A DNA stretch of 64,000 nucleotides from Streptomyces seoulensis (GTDB lineage: Bacteria > Actinomycetota > Actinomycetes > Streptomycetales > Streptomycetaceae), in the NCBI GenBank assembly GCA_013364255.1, contig CP054936.1, positions 5,238,853 to 5,302,852 of the forward strand. The letters run 5' to 3'. A model generated the notes under the pieces. It saw nothing but the letters and a program-made list of their open reading frames with translations. It was not told the DNA's origin and ran no database searches. This document shows positions 8,373 to 18,323 of this stretch, in pieces (position 1 is the first letter of the stretch; each line of letters starts with the position of its first letter). A program made the translations under genes and the position numbers.

Positions 8373-9788
8373 GTGCTCTACGGGATCGCCACCGCCACCA
8401 CCGCCCTCCTCCTCGCGGCCGTGCTCTCGGCCCTGTTCCGGGCGCCCGCGCTGCGGCTCGGCCTGGTCGACCGGCGCCGGGTGCGACCGGTGCCGCTGCT
8501 GGGCGGCGTGGCCGTGGTGGCCAGTACCTGCCTGGTCGCGGCGGCGGGCGGCTGGACGGGCGCCGCCCCGCTCGGCGCCGGCGTGGGCCGGCTGCTCGCC
8601 GCCGGCGCCGGGGTCGCCGTCCTCGGTCTGGTCGCCGACGTGTGGCGGCTCAGCAACCGCATCCTGCTGGTGGGCACGGCCGTGGCGGCGGCCTTCGTGG
8701 TGCCGTACGACGAGACCGGCGTGCCCGCGGGCCTCGCCGCCGTGGCCTGGATCGCCTGTGTCGCCGCGGCCTTCCGGGGACTCGACCACGCCGACGGGCT
8801 GGCCGGCACCGTCGGCGTGCTGACCGCCTTCGGCGCGGGCGCGTGCGCGGCGGCGGAGCTGATGGACGACCTGGCGGTGCTGCTCAGCATCCTGGCCGCG
8901 GCCCTCACCGGCTTCCTGATGCACAACTGGCATCCCGCGCGGATCGCCTTCGGCGCCTGCGGCTCCCTGTTCACCGGCTTCGTGCTCGCCGCCTCGGCGG
9001 TGCTCGTCCGCACCGGGTACGACGCCGGGCCCACCGCGGCCGCGCTGTTCGGGCTCACCGCCCTGGCGAGCGCCGACGCGGTGCTGGTCGTGCTCTCCCG
9101 GCGGCTGGCCGGGCGGCCGCTCAGACGGCGCGGTCCCGACCACCTCGCGCACCGGCTGCGCCGGCTCGGCCTCACCCCGCCGGGCGCGACGGTGCTGCTG
9201 AGCGTCGCCGCCTTCGCGACGGTGCTGGTCGGGGTGCTGGTGCACACGGGATGGCTCGCGCCGACCGGTGCGCTGTGGGCGGCGGGGGCGGTGCTGGCCG
9301 CCGTCCTCGGCCTGCTGCGGGTACGGGTCTACGGCCCGCGCCGCCCCGGCGGCCCGCCGGGCACGGCCACCCACCGCCACACCACCTTCACCCGCCACAC
9401 CACCCTCGGCCGCCCCGCCGCCGGCCTCCGCGACCCCCGCGCCGCCCGCGACACCGGAACCCACCGCGGCCGCGACACCGGAACCCACCGCGCCGCCACC
9501 GGATCCGGCCTGCCCGCGCCCTCGGCTCCCCCCACCGGCGCCCGGCCGTCCAGCAGAATGCCCCTTTTCGAGGCATACGGCTCCCGTGGCCGGGCAGAAG
9601 CCGAGACGTCGACCAGAGGCCGGAGGGCGCCCGGGGGAACGAGCGCCCTGGGCGCCCCGCGCGGTCCCGGCGCGGATGTGCGCGGCGTACGCGTCCCGCC
9701 CGCCTCCCGTGGTCAGGCGCCCGCTCCGCCACCCCGGCAGTCCGCGTCGTCGCAGCTCAGAGAGTCCTTGCGCGTAAGGGATGGATAA
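8373..9788 (+). CDS. MraY/WecA-like polytopic membrane protein, degenerate active site
   Basis: The protein has about 471 aa. Residues 1-320 have many hydrophobic segments and the layout of polyprenyl-phosphate sugar-1-phosphate transferases: RRRVRPVPLLGGVAVV, LGLVADVWRLSN, FRGLDHADGLAGTVG and MHNWHPARIAFGACGSLFTGF. In active MraY/WecA the last motif ends in GDxGS; here the Asp is Cys (GACGS), and other acidic residues are reduced. It may be a non-catalytic relative. Residues 325-471 are a Thr/His/Pro/Arg-rich tail. Third-position C bias stays in this frame to about 9550 and then weakens, so the C-terminus is uncertain. It starts at GTG 8373. Confidence 0.65.
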   Translation: MLYGIATATTALLLAAVLSALFRAPALRLGLVDRRRVRPVPLLGGVAVVASTCLVAAAGGWTGAAPLGAGVGRLLAAGAGVAVLGLVADVWRLSNRILLVGTAVAAAFVVPYDETGVPAGLAAVAWIACVAAAFRGLDHADGLAGTVGVLTAFGAGACAAAELMDDLAVLLSILAAALTGFLMHNWHPARIAFGACGSLFTGFVLAASAVLVRTGYDAGPTAAALFGLTALASADAVLVVLSRRLAGRPLRRRGPDHLAHRLRRLGLTPPGATVLLSVAAFATVLVGVLVHTGWLAPTGALWAAGAVLAAVLGLLRVRVYGPRRPGGPPGTATHRHTTFTRHTTLGRPAAGLRDPRAARDTGTHRGRDTGTHRAATGSGLPAPSAPPTGARPSSRMPLFEAYGSRGRAEAETSTRGRRAPGGTSALGAPRGPGADVRGVRVPPASRGQAPAPPPRQSASSQLRESLRVRDG

Positions 9789-9790
9789 GA

Positions 9791-9863
9791 GTTGAGCCAC
9801 CCCCACTCAGGTCTCTTGACCCGTTGCCGGGTGTGGGGCACACTTGAGTCAGTTCCACTCAAG
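9791..9863 (+). promoter_or_regulatory. dnaK promoter with two HAIR (HspR) operators
   Basis: 9843-9863 is a perfect HAIR element, CTTGAGT-N7-ACTCAAG. A second, degenerate copy, GTTGAGC-N7-ACTCAGG, lies at 9791-9811. Between them TTGACC (9816-9821) and CACACT (9839-9844), 17 bp apart, form a plausible -35/-10. HspR bound here represses the operon until heat shock. Confidence 0.9.
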
Positions 9864-9882
9864 TCAGCTGGAGGAATTCACC

Positions 9883-11726
<1,844 letters not shown>

Positions 11727-11730
<4 letters not shown>

Positions 11731-12398
11731 CGGAGGAGACCCCGGGTTTCGACGAGAAGCCCGACGTCCCCTCCGGCGCCACCCCTGACGACGCCGAGCC
11801 GAAGGCCGCCTCCTCCTCCGAGGAGGGGGCGGCCCCGGCCGGGGACGCGAGCGAGAAGGCCGGCCTGACGGCCCAGCTGGACCAGGTGCGCACCGCGCTC
11901 GGCGAGCGCACCGCGGACCTCCAGCGGCTCCAGGCCGAGTACCAGAACTACCGGCGCCGGGTCGAGCGGGACCGGATCGCGGTCAAGGAGATCGCCGTGG
12001 CGAACCTCCTGACCGAGCTCCTGCCCGTGCTCGACGACATCGGGCGCGCCCGGGAGCACGGCGAACTGGTGGGCGGTTTCAAGTCCGTCGGCGAGTCGCT
12101 GGAGACCGTGGCCGCCAAGATGGGACTCCAGCAGTTCGGCAAGGAGGGCGAGCCCTTCGACCCGACGATCCACGAGGCGCTGATGCACAGCTACGCGCCG
12201 GACGTCACCGAGACGACGTGCGTGGCGATCCTTCAGCCCGGGTACCGGATCGGCGAGCGCACCATCCGCCCCGCGCGGGTGGCCGTGGCCGAGCCGCAGC
12301 CCGGTGCGCAGACGGTCAAGTCCGCGGACGAGGCCGGTGCGGAGAAGGGCGCCGAGCCGGCCGACGACAAGGACAGCGGTGGCCCGGACGAGGGCTGA
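11727..12398 (+). CDS. grpE: Nucleotide exchange factor GrpE
   Basis: The 223-residue protein starts at GTG 11727, overlapping the dnaK stop by four bases, so translation is coupled. An acidic disordered N-terminus (about 50 residues) precedes the long dimerisation helix (LTAQLDQVRTALGERTADLQ, AEYQNYRRRVERD). The conserved beta domain follows (LPVLDDIGRAREHGE, GEPFDPTIHEALM, ILQPGYRIGERTIRPARVAV). GrpE releases ADP from DnaK. A further disordered, Lys/Asp-rich tail ends the protein. Confidence 0.97.
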
Positions 12399-12437
12399 CG
12401 CACCCGCACGCGACGCACGGGAGGAGGGACGTCGGGG

Positions 12438-13619
12438 ATGAGCACCAAGGACTTCATCGAGAAGGACTACTACAAGGTCCTCGGCGTCCCCAAGGACGCC
12501 ACCGAGGCCGAGATCAAGAAGGCGTACCGGAAGCTCGCCCGCGAGTTCCACCCGGACGCCAACAAGGGCAACGCCAAGGCGGAGGAACGTTTCAAGGAGA
12601 TCTCCGAGGCGAACGACGTCCTCGGCGACCCCAAGAAGCGCAAGGAGTACGACGAGGCCCGCGCCCTGTTCGGCAGCGGCGGCTTCCGCCCGGGTCCGGG
12701 CGGCGGCGGTTCGTTCAACTTCGACCTGGGCGACCTCTTCGGGGGCGCCCAGGGCGGTGGCGGCGGCCAGAGCGGCGGCTTCGGCGGCGGGCTCGGCGAC
12801 GTCTTCGGCGGCCTGTTCAACCGGGGCGGCGCGGGCGCGGGCACGCGGACCCAGCCGCGGCGCGGCCAGGACATCGAGTCCGAGGTCACGCTGAGCTTCA
12901 CCGAGGCCATCGAAGGGGCCACGGTCCCGCTGCGGATGTCCTCGCAGGCGCCGTGCAAGGCGTGTTCGGGCACCGGCGACGCCAACGGCACGCCGCGGGT
13001 GTGCCCGACCTGCGTCGGCACCGGGCAGGTGGCGCGCGGATCGGGCGGCGGTTTCTCGCTGACCGACCCGTGCCCGGACTGCAAGGGCCGCGGCCTGATC
13101 GCGGAGAACCCGTGCGAGGTCTGCAAGGGCTCCGGGCGCGCCAAGTCGTCGCGGACGATGCAGGTCCGCATCCCGGCCGGGGTGTCGGACGGGCAGCGCA
13201 TCCGGCTGCGCGGCAAGGGCACTCCGGGTGAGCGCGGCGGCCCGGCGGGCGACCTGTACGTGGTGGTGCACGTCGGGGAGCACCCGGTCTTCGGCCGCAA
13301 GGAGGACAACCTCACCGTGACCGTGCCGGTCACGTTCGACGAGGCCGCGCTCGGCGGCGAGGTGCGGGTGCCCACGCTCGGCGGGCCGCCGGTGACGCTG
13401 AAGCTGCCTCCGGGCACGCCGAACGGCCGGACGATGCGGGCGCGCGGCAAGGGAGCGGTCCGCAAGGACGGCACCCGGGGCGATCTGCTGGTCACCGTCG
13501 AGGTGAGTGTTCCGAAGGACGTGTCGGGGAAGGCTCGTGACGCGCTGGAGGCGTATCGCGAGGCGACCGCGGGCGAGGACCCGCGGGCGGAGCTGTTCGA
13601 GGCCGCGAAGGGAGCATGA
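12438..13619 (+). CDS. dnaJ: Co-chaperone DnaJ
   Basis: In this 393-aa type I DnaJ the J domain (DYYKVLGVPKDATEAEIKKA, REFHPDANKG) includes the HPD tripeptide. It is followed by a Gly/Phe-rich linker (about 75-135) and a zinc domain with four CxxCxGxG-type repeats (CKACSGTG, CPTCVGTG, CPDCKGRG, CEVCKGSG). Two C-terminal substrate-binding barrels complete it. It delivers unfolded clients to DnaK and stimulates its ATPase. It lies 39 bp after grpE. Its stop overlaps the hspR start by four bases. The J-domain spacing and overall length are normal. Confidence 0.97.
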   Translation: MSTKDFIEKDYYKVLGVPKDATEAEIKKAYRKLAREFHPDANKGNAKAEERFKEISEANDVLGDPKKRKEYDEARALFGSGGFRPGPGGGGSFNFDLGDLFGGAQGGGGGQSGGFGGGLGDVFGGLFNRGGAGAGTRTQPRRGQDIESEVTLSFTEAIEGATVPLRMSSQAPCKACSGTGDANGTPRVCPTCVGTGQVARGSGGGFSLTDPCPDCKGRGLIAENPCEVCKGSGRAKSSRTMQVRIPAGVSDGQRIRLRGKGTPGERGGPAGDLYVVVHVGEHPVFGRKEDNLTVTVPVTFDEAALGGEVRVPTLGGPPVTLKLPPGTPNGRTMRARGKGAVRKDGTRGDLLVTVEVSVPKDVSGKARDALEAYREATAGEDPRAELFEAAKGA

Positions 13620-14074
13620 GGGAGATGGACGGCCGCCGTCGTAACCCGTACGAACTGACGGAAGACACACCGGTGTACGTCATCTCCGTGGCGGCGCAGC
13701 TGTCCGGACTGCACCCGCAGACCCTCCGCCAGTACGACCGGCTGGGCCTGGTGTCCCCGGACCGCACCGCCGGCCGGGGCCGCCGCTACTCGGCCCGCGA
13801 CATCGAACTGCTCCGCCAGGTGCAGCAGTTGTCGCAGGACGAGGGCATCAACCTGGCCGGCATCAAGCGCATCATCGAACTGGAGAACCAGGTCGTCGCG
13901 CTCCAGGCCCGCATCGCGGAGATGCAGTCGGCCCTGGAGGGCGCGGCGGCCACGATGCGGCAGCGCGAGGCGGCCGTCCACGCCTCCTACCGGCGGGACC
14001 TGGTGCCCTACCAGGAGGTCCAGCAGACCAGCGCGCTGGTGGTGTGGCGGCCCAAGCGGCAGCAGCCGGACTGA
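13616..14074 (+). CDS. hspR: HspR, MerR-family heat-shock repressor
   Basis: This 152-residue MerR-type regulator has a winged HTH at residues 18-90 (YVISVAAQLSGLHPQTLRQY, DRLGLVSPDRTAGRGRRYSA) followed by a coiled coil (IIELENQVVALQARIAEMQ). HspR binds CTTGAGT-N7-ACTCAAG elements, and such elements precede both dnaK and clpB here. DnaK acts as co-repressor in Streptomyces, so the operon is feedback-controlled. The start overlaps the dnaJ stop (ATGA). A strong hairpin follows the gene. Confidence 0.97.
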   Translation: MREMDGRRRNPYELTEDTPVYVISVAAQLSGLHPQTLRQYDRLGLVSPDRTAGRGRRYSARDIELLRQVQQLSQDEGINLAGIKRIIELENQVVALQARIAEMQSALEGAAATMRQREAAVHASYRRDLVPYQEVQQTSALVVWRPKRQQPD

Positions 14075-14091
14075 GGTCCGGCGGGTTCGGA

Positions 14092-14129
14092 CCGGAGGGC
14101 CGGGAGGCGTACGTCTCCCGGCCCTCCGG
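14092..14129 (+). terminator. Terminator of the dnaK operon
   Basis: The 15-bp arm CCGGAGGGCCGGGAG pairs exactly with CTCCCGGCCCTCCGG across an 8-nt loop, 18 bp after the hspR stop. Confidence 0.85.
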
Positions 14130-14342
14130 CGTGCGGGCGTCCTCGTCGGGGGAGTTGATGGAGGGTCCGTAAAGGGGGTTTGGAGGGGGAATGCGGGAGG
14201 CTCCGCGAGGTTTTCACAGCACAAGCGGAACGGGTGTTGTCATCTCGTTAAGCGGGACGGCTTGACGCCGGTACCGGGGGCCGCGTTGGCTTTTCAGTCA
14301 CCTGGGTCGCAATGCTGCGTCCTCGTCCGGAAGGCACCAGAA

Positions 14343-15455
14343 GTGAGCACCTCGATGCGTCGTATCGCCATAGCCGTGGCCGCGTCCACGCTGTCCCTCC
14401 CGCTGGCCGGCTGCGGGGCGCTCGGCGGTTCGGACGGCGGCAGCAGCGCGACTCCGTCCAAGGGCAACGACGTGAAGGTGGGTCTGCTGCTGCCGGAGAC
14501 GGCGAACACCCGCTACGACAAGTTCGACGCCCCGATCTTCAAGACCAAGGTGGCCGAGCTGACCGACAAGCAGGGCGTGGTCGAGTACGCCAACGCCGGG
14601 GCCAGCGCGACCAAGCAGGCCGAGCAGATGCAGCAGATGATCGACGACAAGATGGACGTCATCGTGCTGGACGCCGTCGACGCGCACGCCATCGCCGAGC
14701 AGGTGAAGAAGGCCAGGACCGCGGGCATCTCCGTCATCGCCTACGACCGGCTCGCCGAGGGGCCCATCGACGCGTACATCTCCTTCGACAACGAGCTGGT
14801 CGGCGAGGTGCAGGGCCGCTCGCTGCTGGAGGCGGTGGGTTCGACCGGCTCCCCCAAGATCGTCATGATGAACGGCTCGTCCACCGACCCGAACGCCAAG
14901 CAGTTCAAGGAGGGCGCCCTCGCCCAGCTGACCGGCAAGGTGACGATCGCCAAGTCCTACGACACCAAGGACTGGAAGCCGGAGATCGCCCAGGCGCAGA
15001 TGACCGAGGCGATCGCCGCGATCGGCCGGGACGGCATCGCCGGCGTCTACGCCGCCAACGACGGCATGGCGGGCGGCGTCATCAAGGCCCTGCACGCCGC
15101 GGGCGTCACCAAGCTGCCGCCGATCACCGGCCAGGACGCCGAACTCGACGCCGTGCAGCGCATCCTCGCCGACGAGCAGTACATGAGCGTCTACAAGTCC
15201 TACCCGACCGAGGCGGAGAACGCCGCCGAGATGGCCGTCGCCAAGGTGCAGGGCAAGGACATCCAGTTCGACTCGCTGACCCGGGACAAGGTCAACAGCC
15301 CGACCGCCAAGAACATCCCGGCCCAGCTGGTGCCCGTGGTCGCCCTGACCAAGTCCAACATCAAGGACACCGTCGTCGCCGACGGCATCTACAAGACCTC
15401 CGAGATCTGCACCGCGTCGTACAAGACGGCGTGCGCGGCGGCCGGGCTCAAGTAG
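14343..15455 (+). CDS. Sugar-binding lipoprotein, XylF-like ABC component
   Basis: The 370-residue exported lipoprotein starts at GTG 14343 with GGAAGG upstream. A short signal peptide ends in the lipobox LAGC (MRRIAIAVAASTLSLPLAGC), followed by a Ser/Gly linker. The periplasmic-binding-protein fold (KVGLLLPETANTRYDKFDAP, DAVDAHAIAEQVKKARTAGI, GVYAANDGMAGG, PPITGQDAELDAVQRI) resembles xylose-binding XylF. The usual ATPase and permease genes are not adjacent: a terminator and then an unrelated LuxR gene follow. It therefore either serves a transporter encoded elsewhere or is a remnant of a broken operon. Confidence 0.85.
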   Translation: MSTSMRRIAIAVAASTLSLPLAGCGALGGSDGGSSATPSKGNDVKVGLLLPETANTRYDKFDAPIFKTKVAELTDKQGVVEYANAGASATKQAEQMQQMIDDKMDVIVLDAVDAHAIAEQVKKARTAGISVIAYDRLAEGPIDAYISFDNELVGEVQGRSLLEAVGSTGSPKIVMMNGSSTDPNAKQFKEGALAQLTGKVTIAKSYDTKDWKPEIAQAQMTEAIAAIGRDGIAGVYAANDGMAGGVIKALHAAGVTKLPPITGQDAELDAVQRILADEQYMSVYKSYPTEAENAAEMAVAKVQGKDIQFDSLTRDKVNSPTAKNIPAQLVPVVALTKSNIKDTVVADGIYKTSEICTASYKTACAAAGLK

Positions 15456-15458
15456 TCC

Positions 15459-15488
15459 CGCGCCGGCCTACGGTGGCCGGCCGGCGCG
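15459..15488 (+). terminator. Terminator after the XylF-like gene
   Basis: CGCGCCGGCC (15459-15468) pairs with GGCCGGCGCG (15479-15488), 3 bp after the stop codon. Confidence 0.7.
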
Positions 15489-15686
15489 GCCGCCTTCCGT
15501 CCGGCGGGGCACCCGTCCGGGTTTTCCCGGGCAGGTTCCTGCAGCGCGCCGGGCGGAGGCCCGTACACACCGGTCGATACCGGTGGTTATGGGCGCTCCG
15601 GTCCGGGCAAGCCGTGTTGCACAGCCGGTCCGGGCCGCGCATAGTTGCGCTGCGGAAAGACGCGGAGACCGGGGGTGTGACGGGCC

Positions 15687-16730
15687 ATGGCCGGGCACGG
15701 GACCCAGGAGCATCCACACGGTGCTGACCGACTGTGCGACGCCGGCGAGCGGGTGTACTCCCGGGCCGTGCGCCGCGGCCGGGTGCCGCGCCGGGACGCC
15801 GAGCCGGTGCCCTGCCTGCTGGAGCTCGCGCTGCTGCACCCGGACCCGGACGACATGGACTTCCTGGTGCCGACCGCGCCGCAGGAGGTCATGACCCGGC
15901 TGCTGCGCGGGATGTACGACGAGGTCAGCGCGAGCCACCGGCGGGTCGGCTCGGCGGTGGCCGCCTACGAGCGGTACGCGGGCCTGGGCGGCCCGGTGCG
16001 GCTGCCCGCCGCCGCCGGCGAGGGCAGCGCGATACGCGTCCTGGACGGCCTGTCCCGCATCCAGGCGGCGATGGACGAGGCGACCCAGGCGTGCCGCACG
16101 GAGGTGCTGACCGTCCAGCCCGGCGGCATCCGGCGCGAGCACGAGCTGTCGGAGGGCCTGCCCAGGGCGCTGGCGCTGCGCGCCCGGGGCGTGCGGATGC
16201 GCGACCTGTACACGCATGTGGCCCGGCACGGGCAGGGCCTGCTCACCTATCTGGAGCTGATGGGCGACGCGGTCGAGGCGCGCACGCTGGACGAGGTGAT
16301 CGACCGGCTGATCCTGTTCGACCGCACGGTCGCCTTCGTCCCCGCCAACGCGGATCGCACCATGGCGCTGGAGCTGCGCCACCCGGCGCTGGTGGAGTAC
16401 CTGGTGACGGTCTTCGAACGGCTGTGGCGGCTGGCGATCCCGCTGACCGCGCCGCTGCCCGACACCGGCATCGAGGGCATCTCGCACCGGGAGCGGTCCA
16501 TCGCCGCGCTGCTGGCCGAGGGCCACCAGGACGCGGTGATCGCCGAGCGGCTCGGCATCAGCGTGCGCACCTGCCGGGCGCACATCGCCCGGCTGTCGGA
16601 GACGCTGGGCGCGGCCAGCCGTACGCAGCTGGGCGTGCGGATCGCCCAGGCGGGGCTGGACGGGCCGCCGGGCGCCGACGGTGCGGCCGCGGTCAGCGGT
16701 CCCGGTCGAGGATCCCGGACCGCGCGATGA
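15687..16730 (+). CDS. LuxR-family regulator with TrmB-like N-terminal domain (paralogue 1)
   Basis: In this 347-aa protein, residues 30-265 form a sensor region like the PLD-type effector domain of TrmB regulators (VLDGLSRIQAAMDEATQACR, EVLTVQPGG, DRLILFDRTVAFVP, ALELRHPALVEYLVTVFERL). A C-terminal LuxR/GerE HTH follows at about 270-320 (SIAALLAEGHQDAVIAERLG, ISVRTCRAHIARLSETLGA). It is clearly paralogous, along its length, to the minus-strand regulator at 17002-17946. The ligand is unknown. Its 3' end overlaps the convergent HTH-only gene by 38 bp. It is not in a recognisable operon. It probably belongs to the peptide cassette downstream, as an orphan or partner regulator. Confidence 0.8.
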   Translation: MAGHGTQEHPHGADRLCDAGERVYSRAVRRGRVPRRDAEPVPCLLELALLHPDPDDMDFLVPTAPQEVMTRLLRGMYDEVSASHRRVGSAVAAYERYAGLGGPVRLPAAAGEGSAIRVLDGLSRIQAAMDEATQACRTEVLTVQPGGIRREHELSEGLPRALALRARGVRMRDLYTHVARHGQGLLTYLELMGDAVEARTLDEVIDRLILFDRTVAFVPANADRTMALELRHPALVEYLVTVFERLWRLAIPLTAPLPDTGIEGISHRERSIAALLAEGHQDAVIAERLGISVRTCRAHIARLSETLGAASRTQLGVRIAQAGLDGPPGADGAAAVSGPGRGSRTAR

Positions 16731-16890
16731 GGTAGCCGAGTTGGGCCCGGCTGGCGCTGCCGAGGGTGGCGGCGAGCTTGGCGATGTGCTCGCGGGCGGT
16801 GCGGACGTTCATGCCGAGGCGGTCGGCGATGACGGCGTCGGTCATTGCTCGCGCAATGGTCCGGTCGAGGCGGCCCTTGTCGCGGAGCAC
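16693..16890 (-). CDS. Free-standing LuxR HTH protein or gene remnant (65 aa)
   Basis: The 65-residue frame encodes little more than a LuxR HTH (DAVIADRLGMNVRTAREHI, AKLAATLGSASRAQLGYLIA). It is closely similar to the C-terminus of the neighbouring regulator at 17002-17946, so it arose from a third paralogue. The sensor domain is missing. However, GTG 16890 is preceded by GAGGAG at good distance, so it may still be translated as a small DNA-binding protein. The stop overlaps the 3' end of the gene at 15687. I cannot decide between a functional mini-regulator and a fossil. Confidence 0.55.
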   Translation of the reverse strand: MLRDKGRLDRTIARAMTDAVIADRLGMNVRTAREHIAKLAATLGSASRAQLGYLIARSGILDRDR

Positions 16891-17001
16891 CGTGGCAGCT
16901 CCTCGCGGCGTCGCTCGTGCGGCGCCGATCCCGCCGCGCAGGGGCCCTCCGGGCCGTGCCCGGTGTGCGGTGCCGGGCTCACCGGGTCTCTCCGATCGGG
17001 T

Positions 17002-17946
17002 TCAGTCCTGTTGTTTCAGGATGCCGGACTGGGCGATGAGGTAGCCGAGCTGGGCCCGGCTGCCGCTGCCGAGGGCGGTCGCCAGCTTGGCGATGTGGGC
17101 CCGGCAGGTGCGCACGTTCATGCCCAGGCGGCGGGCGATGGCCTCGTCGACGTGGCCCTCGACGAGGAGCTTGGCGATGGAGTGCTGGATCTCCGTGATG
17201 CCGTCGGGGGCGGTCTCGTAGGGGGCACCGGTGCTCAGCGGCACGGCGCGGGCCCACATGAACTCGAAGACCTTGATCAGGTAGCGGACGAGGCCGGGGT
17301 GGCGCAGTTCCAGGGCGACCTGGCGGTCGTCGCGAGTGGGAATGAACGCGACCGTCTCGTCGCAGATGATGAGGCGTTCGACCAGCTCGTCGATGGTGCG
17401 GTACTCCACCTTGCCGTCGGCGAACTGCGAGACGTAGCCGATCGTCTCCGGGCTGTAGCGGGCGGTGTGCTGGTAGAGGGTGCGGATGCGCACCCCGCGT
17501 TCGATCAGCGGGCGGTCCCGTTCGAGTCCCTGGACGAGGATGTGTTCGAGGCGGCGGCCGCTGGGCTGCACGGTGAGCATCTCCGAGCGGCACTCGGCCG
17601 TGGCGAGGTCCAGCGCCGCGTTGATACGGTCCAGGCCCTCCAGCACCGAGATGGAGTGGGTCGCCGCGGTGACCTGGGTGCTGAGCGCCATGAAGGGCTC
17701 GAAGGCCTCGGCCAGCTCCACCGACAGTCTCCTGCGGTCGGCGATCTCCCGCTCGATGGGGTTGAGCCGGTGGGCCAGGGCGACCGACGGAGGCACAGGT
17801 CGCAGCCAGTTCGGGTCGTCCGGATCGGGGTGGAGCAGGGAGAATTCCACCAGGCAGGGCGCCGGCTCGGCGGCCTCCCGGGCGAGGCGTCCGGCGCGGA
17901 GCGCTTGGGCGTACAGACGGCTTCCCTCGTCACACAGCTCACTCAT
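17002..17946 (-). CDS. LuxR-family regulator with TrmB-like N-terminal domain (paralogue 2)
   Basis: The 314-aa regulator has the same layout as paralogue 1: a TrmB/PLD-like sensor (SVLEGLDRINAALDLATAEC, EMLTVQPSGRRLEHIL, ELVERLIICDETVAFIP, ALELRHPGLVRYLIKVFEFM) and a C-terminal LuxR HTH (EAIARRLGMNVRTCRAHIAK). ATG 17946 is used; in-frame starts up to 18012 exist, and similarity to paralogue 1 (HPHA) extends slightly upstream. It is transcribed divergently from the secreted-peptide gene at 18099 and shares its promoter region. This is the usual arrangement for a cognate regulator. No receiver domain is present, so it is not a two-component response regulator. Confidence 0.8.
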   Translation of the reverse strand: MSELCDEGSRLYAQALRAGRLAREAAEPAPCLVEFSLLHPDPDDPNWLRPVPPSVALAHRLNPIEREIADRRRLSVELAEAFEPFMALSTQVTAATHSISVLEGLDRINAALDLATAECRSEMLTVQPSGRRLEHILVQGLERDRPLIERGVRIRTLYQHTARYSPETIGYVSQFADGKVEYRTIDELVERLIICDETVAFIPTRDDRQVALELRHPGLVRYLIKVFEFMWARAVPLSTGAPYETAPDGITEIQHSIAKLLVEGHVDEAIARRLGMNVRTCRAHIAKLATALGSGSRAQLGYLIAQSGILKQQD

Positions 17947-18002
17947 CGCATGGGGATGTGTGACGTTGGTCCGATTCGTCAAGAAATCTACACCCCCCAG
18001 GG

Positions 18003-18023
18003 TCCTGAACATGCAGGAACATG
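18003..18023. promoter_or_regulatory. Operator-like element in the divergent regulator/peptide promoter
   Basis: TCCTG-AACATG-CAGGA (18003-18018) is an inverted repeat, and GAACATG occurs twice with 10-bp spacing (18007 and 18017). The site lies between the divergent LuxR gene and the secreted-peptide gene. Binding by the LuxR protein is inference. Confidence 0.45.
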
Positions 18024-18098
18024 ATGCACCGTTTGGGTGGCCATGACGTGCCGGAATGAGCCATCGTCTATTTCTGACGGGGGAGAGGGGACCTTCAA

Positions 18099-18320
18099 GT
18101 GAGGACGAAGCCGACTATGCACAAGAGAATGCTTCGCTCGGTGCTTGTTGCCGCCTGCTCTGCCGTCATGGCCGTCAGCGCACTGGCTGGCCTGTCTGGC
18201 GCGAAGGGGCACGTGAACCGGGCGGACAGCACGTGGGGAGTGGTCGCACCCAAGGGTGCGAAGAGCGTCACGGCCGCATCGGCTTCTTCGGAGCGCCCGG
18301 ACGACAGTACGTGGGGCTGA
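18099..18320 (+). CDS. Secreted small peptide precursor with two DSTWG motifs (73 aa)
   Basis: It starts at GTG 18099 with GGGAGAGGGG upstream. The N-terminus is basic (KPTMHKRMLR) and followed by the hydrophobic stretch SVLVAACSAVMAVSALAG, a typical Sec signal peptide. The remaining 36 or so residues begin HVNRADSTWG and end ERPDDSTWG, so the pentapeptide DSTWG occurs twice, once at the extreme C-terminus. This is the layout of a processed signalling or modified peptide. The next gene starts 3 bp after its stop. It is divergent from a LuxR regulator. I do not recognise a described family. Confidence 0.7.
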   Translation: MRTKPTMHKRMLRSVLVAACSAVMAVSALAGLSGAKGHVNRADSTWGVVAPKGAKSVTAASASSERPDDSTWG

Positions 18321-18323
18321 CTG

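Noticed and set aside
9268..9777. Frameshift in the MraY-like gene giving a Pro/Ala-rich tail
   Set aside because: Third-position C bias stays in the annotated frame up to about 9550, so the Pro/Ala/Thr-rich reading in the other frame is a shadow.
15687..17946. Calling the LuxR genes two-component response regulators
   Set aside because: They have no receiver domain or phospho-acceptor Asp motif; the N-terminal region is TrmB-like.
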